Assembly: GCA_910578645.1 (NCBI GenBank)
Contig: CAJTQI010000004.1
Span: forward strand, 241,275-305,274
DNA: 64,000 nt
Reading direction: 5' to 3'
From: an uncultured Lachnospiraceae bacterium
GTDB taxonomy: Bacteria; Bacillota; Clostridia; Lachnospirales; Lachnospiraceae
The position numbers and the translations under genes are program-made. The notes under the pieces are model-generated. The model made no database searches, was not told the origin of the DNA, and saw nothing but the letters and a program-made list of their open reading frames with translations. Positions 60,725 to 64,000 of the stretch are shown here, one piece after another; positions within the stretch are counted from its first letter, which is position 1, and each line of letters starts with the position of its first letter.

Positions 60725-61924
60725 TCAACCTGATTTTCTCTGTTTTCCATGCATATCCGCTTCTTTGAAGTCTAAAATCTTTGCCATCTGCTCCGCCGCA
60801 CGGTCATAGCTAGCATGAGTATAGACATTCAGCGTAACACCTACATCGGAATGACCCATTACATACTGCAAGGTCTTAATATCCATACCTGCGTTTGCCA
60901 TGTTGGTACAAAAGGTATGTCGGAATACATGAGGCGTGATGTGTGGCAATGGTTTGTCAGGATAAAGTTTCTTGTATTTCTTCATTGCCCAACGCATTTC
61001 ATTTTCAATATGTAACGCTACTTTTGGCTTATCATCCTTGTCCAGCAGAAGAAAGCTGCTGTATCCGTCAACAATCATTTCTGTTTTCAACTTCTTACGA
61101 TTGACAAGGATATTTTTCAGACTTCGATAGACTTCTTCTGTCATGGGAATAAAGCGGCATCCGCACTCGGTCTTTGTTTTCTCAACATAATATTTTCCGC
61201 CCCGTTCCCTGACAAGCTGATGATCTACACGGATTTTCCGGCTTTCAAAATCCAAATCACTTTTTGTCAAGCCACAAAATTCACTGACACGCATTCCCGT
61301 TCCCAACAGCACGACAAATTCATCATAATACTTTGCATAGGTTTTATCATTTCGGATAAACCCCATCCAAATTTCCTGCTGTTCCTCTGTCATGGCGATA
61401 CGTTTTTGTGAATCGTTTGGCACGACATCAACCAGCTTAAAATCAAATGGATTTCTGCGGATAATGTCCTCATTATATGCCATCTGAAAAGCAGGCTTTA
61501 CAACGCCCCTGACACTTGTAATGGTACTGTATCCTTTTCCGTCATTATGAAGCTTCATAATCCACTGTTGTGCATCCGATACCTTAATATCTCTTATCTG
61601 GCGGTAGCCGAAATCTTCTTTTTTAATCAGATTCAGCACAAAATTGTATCCGACTTTGGTATTGTAGCGTACACCCTGTTTCAAACTGATATAGCGTTCT
61701 AAGAGGGCAATAACGGTAACTTCTCCAGCGGCATAATCAATTCCATCGTCAAGCTGCTTTTGAATTACCTTTTCCTTTTCCCGCAGTTCCTTCAAATCAG
61801 AAGAATAAATGGTCTGCCTCTTTCCGTGGATATCCGTATAGCGGTACTGATAAATCAGGTCTTTTCTCTGGCTCTCCCCTGTCTTTAAGATTCGTCCTTT
61901 ATTGTCTTTCCGTTTCTCAGACAT
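60725..61924 (-). CDS. int: Tyrosine-type site-specific integrase
   Basis: About 399 residues from the ATG at 61924 (MSEKRKDNKGRI), AAAGGAG 7 nt upstream. An N-terminal AP2-like arm-binding domain and a core-binding domain precede the catalytic domain with Arg in GTGMRVSEFCGL, His-x-x-Arg in HVFRHTFCTNMA, and His and Tyr in MGHSDVGVTLNVYTHAS. It resembles Tn916 integrase in length and layout. Confidence 0.95.
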   Translation of the reverse strand: MSEKRKDNKGRILKTGESQRKDLIYQYRYTDIHGKRQTIYSSDLKELREKEKVIQKQLDDGIDYAAGEVTVIALLERYISLKQGVRYNTKVGYNFVLNLIKKEDFGYRQIRDIKVSDAQQWIMKLHNDGKGYSTITSVRGVVKPAFQMAYNEDIIRRNPFDFKLVDVVPNDSQKRIAMTEEQQEIWMGFIRNDKTYAKYYDEFVVLLGTGMRVSEFCGLTKSDLDFESRKIRVDHQLVRERGGKYYVEKTKTECGCRFIPMTEEVYRSLKNILVNRKKLKTEMIVDGYSSFLLLDKDDKPKVALHIENEMRWAMKKYKKLYPDKPLPHITPHVFRHTFCTNMANAGMDIKTLQYVMGHSDVGVTLNVYTHASYDRAAEQMAKILDFKEADMHGKQRKSG

Positions 61925-62044
61925 TTTCAAACTCCTTTCAGTAGTGGAAAGAGCCTTGATATGACTCATTCATTGTACCATATCAAAGCTGATTTTACAC
62001 CACAAGTTTCACAAAAACTGCAAGAAATAAGATAACCGACATTG

Positions 62045-62239
62045 TCAGATAGAATATTCCTGCTCGATATACTGATCGAACAGGCGGCGTTTGATTAACC
62101 GCTTATTGCCAACCCACAAAACAAAGCGGCAGTTTTTCTCATTGGTAAGCTCACGCAGTTTATTAACACCAATCCCTGAATACGCTGCCGCTTCTTCAAG
62201 GCTTAAATTGCTCTTTTCCCAAATAGGAACTTCTTTCAC
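62045..62239 (-). CDS. xis: Excisionase (Xis-like)
   Basis: 64 residues from GTG at 62239, with GGGAGG 9 nt upstream; it overlaps the dnaC-like stop by 1 nt. VPIWEKSNLSLEEAAAYSGI, GVNKLRELTNEKNCRFVLWV and LIKRRLFDQYIEQEYSI match Tn916-type Xis, a small winged-helix DNA-bending protein that directs excision. Confidence 0.88.
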   Translation of the reverse strand: MKEVPIWEKSNLSLEEAAAYSGIGVNKLRELTNEKNCRFVLWVGNKRLIKRRLFDQYIEQEYSI

Positions 62240-63084
62240 TAACTTTCGCCTCCCTCTATGAGTTTCTTTAGACGTTCCATTTTCTGCTGTGCCGTTATTT
62301 TGCGGAAATCGCCGCCCGTAAAACGGACAGGCACACACATTTCAAGCAGCCTGCTATAAATGCGTGCGTGTGGCACGTCCTCCGGATTCCTAAGTTGCTC
62401 CGGCGTAAGGTTCGTTGTTGCGATTAACGGTTTTTTGCTGATATACCGGCTGTCTATCACGTTGTAAACCTGTTCAAGACCGTATTCCGTCCCCCTTTCC
62501 ATACCGAAATCATCAAGGATAAGCAGGGGATAGGAACAAAGCCTTACGATGTACTCATTCCTGTTTTCCGAGCCGTAGAAAAGGTTGTTCAAAATCGTTG
62601 CAAAATTCGTCATGCAGACGGGTATTTCCCTCTCCATAAGGGCATTTGCGATACAGCCTGCAAAATAACTTTTCCCCGATCCGACATTCCCCCATAAGAC
62701 CAGCCCGTGGTTCTCCGCTTTCATCTGCTCCCATAGCTCCACATAAGAGTACGCTTTTTCCATCTGCGGGCATTTCCTATTGTCGTTTTCAAAAGTCCAG
62801 TTCCGCATCGCCGGATTGGAAAAGCCTTCTCGTTTCAGACGCTCCACTTCGGCACTGTGTTTTTCATCCGCATCTTTTTTCTCATGCTTTTCACGTTCTG
62901 CCCTGCGGCAGTCACATTCAGACGGGTGTCGGTCACGACCAAATAAAGCCTTGCCTTTAGGGAAATAGGCTTCTTTAGGCTTGCGGCATTTCCCACAGTA
63001 CAATAAACCATCCGCACCCATGTAATCCTCCGTGTCCGGCGTGGTATCCATCATCTGTAAAACCATGTCTGTCAAACCGTTCAT
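62239..63084 (-). CDS. DnaC-like helicase-loader ATPase
   Basis: 281 residues. A four-cysteine N-terminal zinc site (LLYCGKCRKP...SECDCRR) precedes an AAA+ domain with Walker A LWGNVGSGKSYFAG and Walker B YPLLILDDFGMERG. Used for replication of the element. It overlaps the stop of the replisome-organiser gene by 4 nt. Confidence 0.9.
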   Translation of the reverse strand: MNGLTDMVLQMMDTTPDTEDYMGADGLLYCGKCRKPKEAYFPKGKALFGRDRHPSECDCRRAEREKHEKKDADEKHSAEVERLKREGFSNPAMRNWTFENDNRKCPQMEKAYSYVELWEQMKAENHGLVLWGNVGSGKSYFAGCIANALMEREIPVCMTNFATILNNLFYGSENRNEYIVRLCSYPLLILDDFGMERGTEYGLEQVYNVIDSRYISKKPLIATTNLTPEQLRNPEDVPHARIYSRLLEMCVPVRFTGGDFRKITAQQKMERLKKLIEGGES

Positions 63085-63860
63085 AAGCTGTCCTCCTCAC
63101 TGTATGAATAATCGGGTATTCCCTTTTTCAGTACATTTCTTGTGATTGCTGCCTTTTCAGCGTCCTCCTGCGCCCATTTGTAAATCGTTGCGGCATGGTT
63201 ATGATACTGTTTCCCGCTTGAAGCAATATGTACGGATAAGCGGTCAATGTAATATTCCCATTTGTCGGGCAGTTCCGCTTTCAGGCCGTCAACCTCCGCA
63301 TCAGAGAGGAAAATATTATTAAACTTCCCATAAACGGCGGGGGCGGGGATTCCGTTCTCTCCCTCTCCCTCTTTCTCTATCTCTTTATCTCTCTCTATCT
63401 CTAACTCTCTCTCTACGCGGCAAATCTGTTTCAGATTGTTGCAGTCCGTTTCATTTGTGTTGCATTGCAACACTTCCTGTTCAAGCGCAAGCTGTTTTTT
63501 CCGTTCCCTGCACTCCCTTGAACGTATGGTTGACGCTGTTTCCGAGCCGATGATTGTCGGCACTTCTGTGAGATGGTACTCGTCATCATCACCAATCTCT
63601 ATCAGCCCGTGCCGCTGTAAAAATGCAAGCGTCAGCTTCACATTCTCTGCGTCCTCGTCAAGCGCAAGGGCAATCTCCGAAGCGAAGCTGTCCTCCACGC
63701 CCTCAAAGTAAAGTTTCCCCTCGTCCTTCAGCGAAAGCAGCATCATTTTCAGATAGATAATTGTGTGCGTATCGCCGCCCGCTATGGAGCGTAACTTCTT
63801 GATGCGCTTGTTTGAAAACCAGTCGGCTTTCAGTTTCAGCCAGTAATACCTCTTTGCCAT
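63081..63860 (-). CDS. Phage replisome organiser-type protein
   Basis: About 259 residues from the ATG at 63860 (MAKRYYWLKLKADWFSNKRI), AAGGGAGG 5-7 nt upstream. The N-terminal winged-helix domain (KKLRSIAGGDTHTIIYLKMM, FLQRHGLIEIGDDDEYHLTE) matches replisome organisers; a charged linker and a C-terminal DnaD-like part (YYIDRLSVHIASSGKQYHNH, AATIYKWAQEDA) follow. It binds the element's origin and recruits the DnaC-like loader (family knowledge). Confidence 0.85.
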   Translation of the reverse strand: MAKRYYWLKLKADWFSNKRIKKLRSIAGGDTHTIIYLKMMLLSLKDEGKLYFEGVEDSFASEIALALDEDAENVKLTLAFLQRHGLIEIGDDDEYHLTEVPTIIGSETASTIRSRECRERKKQLALEQEVLQCNTNETDCNNLKQICRVERELEIERDKEIEKEGEGENGIPAPAVYGKFNNIFLSDAEVDGLKAELPDKWEYYIDRLSVHIASSGKQYHNHAATIYKWAQEDAEKAAITRNVLKKGIPDYSYSEEDSL

Positions 63861-63881
63861 AAATGCCTCCCTTAAACGCGC

Positions 63882-63926
63882 AAAAAGGACAGCCCAGACT
63901 TTTCCCATAAGTCTGTGACTGCCCTT
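63882..63926 (-). terminator. Attenuator-like hairpin before the replisome-organiser gene
   Basis: Minus strand: AAGGGCAGTCACAGACTT pairs with AAGTCTGGGCTGTCCTT (one bulge, two mismatches) and is followed by TTTTGCGCG. It lies 22 bp upstream of the ATG, in a leader position, so it could attenuate the module. Confidence 0.6.
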
Positions 63927-64000
63927 GCGCTGTGTTTGATAATAAATATTCAGAATCCCTTAAAACCTTTTCTGCAAACAGTTGGGAAGAATTGCAGAAT

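Larger units (their letters stand above)
60725..64000 (-). mobile_element. Integrase end of an integrative element (continues past the window)
   Basis: Minus-strand order: replisome organiser, dnaC-like, xis, int, with int outermost and next to a host gene. This is the standard end of Tn916-like or related conjugative/mobilisable elements of Clostridia. The element end (att) should lie in 60562-60724, where CTGCGTAATTCGTTA and two GGTGTAGTA copies occur, but no repeat partner is within the window. Confidence 0.75.

Noticed and set aside
1..64000. tRNA or rRNA genes
   Set aside because: I scanned the intergenic stretches by eye and saw no cloverleaf or rRNA segment; a covariance search would be the decisive test.

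Overview
The window comes from a low-to-mid GC Gram-positive anaerobe, most likely Clostridia and probably Lachnospiraceae. Pointers are an acyl-CoA dehydratase activase with fused DUF2229-type regions, an Rpn/PDDEXK transposase-like gene, an NptA-type transporter with a PhoU tail, a DUF975 protein, DUF1492 and DUF4177 phage-type proteins, and AGGAGG ribosome binding sites at nearly every gene. No RNA gene was found, so the placement rests on protein families only.

Layout. 1-7,600: 3' end of the activase gene, a Uma2-type nuclease-fold gene, two small conserved genes, metA, an Rpn-family gene with in-frame 12-bp repeats, a two-OB-fold single-strand-binding protein and a small HTH gene. 7,585-29,800: a tail-only phage-like island on the minus strand. 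29,886-45,100: host genes (azlDC, ligA, rluF, an SGNH/MBOAT acetylation pair, rsmF, a TetR gene and a PutP-type symporter, a WYL regulator facing a frameshifted DJ-1/PfpI gene, an ArsR-like regulator, a small alarmone synthetase). 45,150-50,360: three uncharacterised structural-looking proteins around an AgrC/AgrA-like GHKL/LytTR pair. 50,600-59,450: a DUF975 protein with a Tyr/Gln/Gly-rich repeat tail, then the phosphate block, transcribed pstS-pstC-pstA-pstB-nptA(PhoU)-phoB-phoR, with a three-repeat Pho box before nptA. 59,600-59,970: a terminator hairpin and a 309-bp palindromic MITE-like element. 60,106: a low-molecular-weight tyrosine phosphatase. 60,725-64,000: the integrase end of an integrative element (int, xis, dnaC-like, replisome organiser), running off the right edge.

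The most interesting unit is the tail island. Read right to left it has a promoter, a DUF1492 sigma-like regulator, a holin, a tail tube gene, tail-assembly chaperone genes joined by a T TTT TTT minus-1 frameshift site, a 1685-residue tape measure, a cargo interval, a distal tail protein, a hub/Tal protein, a DUF6273 lectin-like protein, fibre and propeller-like proteins, and a GH25 lysozyme. No capsid, portal, terminase, protease, sheath, integrase or replication gene is present. That is the gene set of a non-contractile (F-type) phage-tail-like bacteriocin, or of a prophage cut down to its tail. The cargo interval (about 15.9-22.1 kb) is built of moron-like units, several with their own copy of one promoter design (TCGACA-N17-TAAAAT) and their own terminator. 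They encode zinc-ribbon/membrane proteins, DUF4177 proteins and anchored surface-type proteins. Several cargo genes are broken by a premature TAA or a frameshift, and the tail tube gene itself carries a frameshift, so the particle may be inactive in this strain unless that is a sequencing error or is bypassed.
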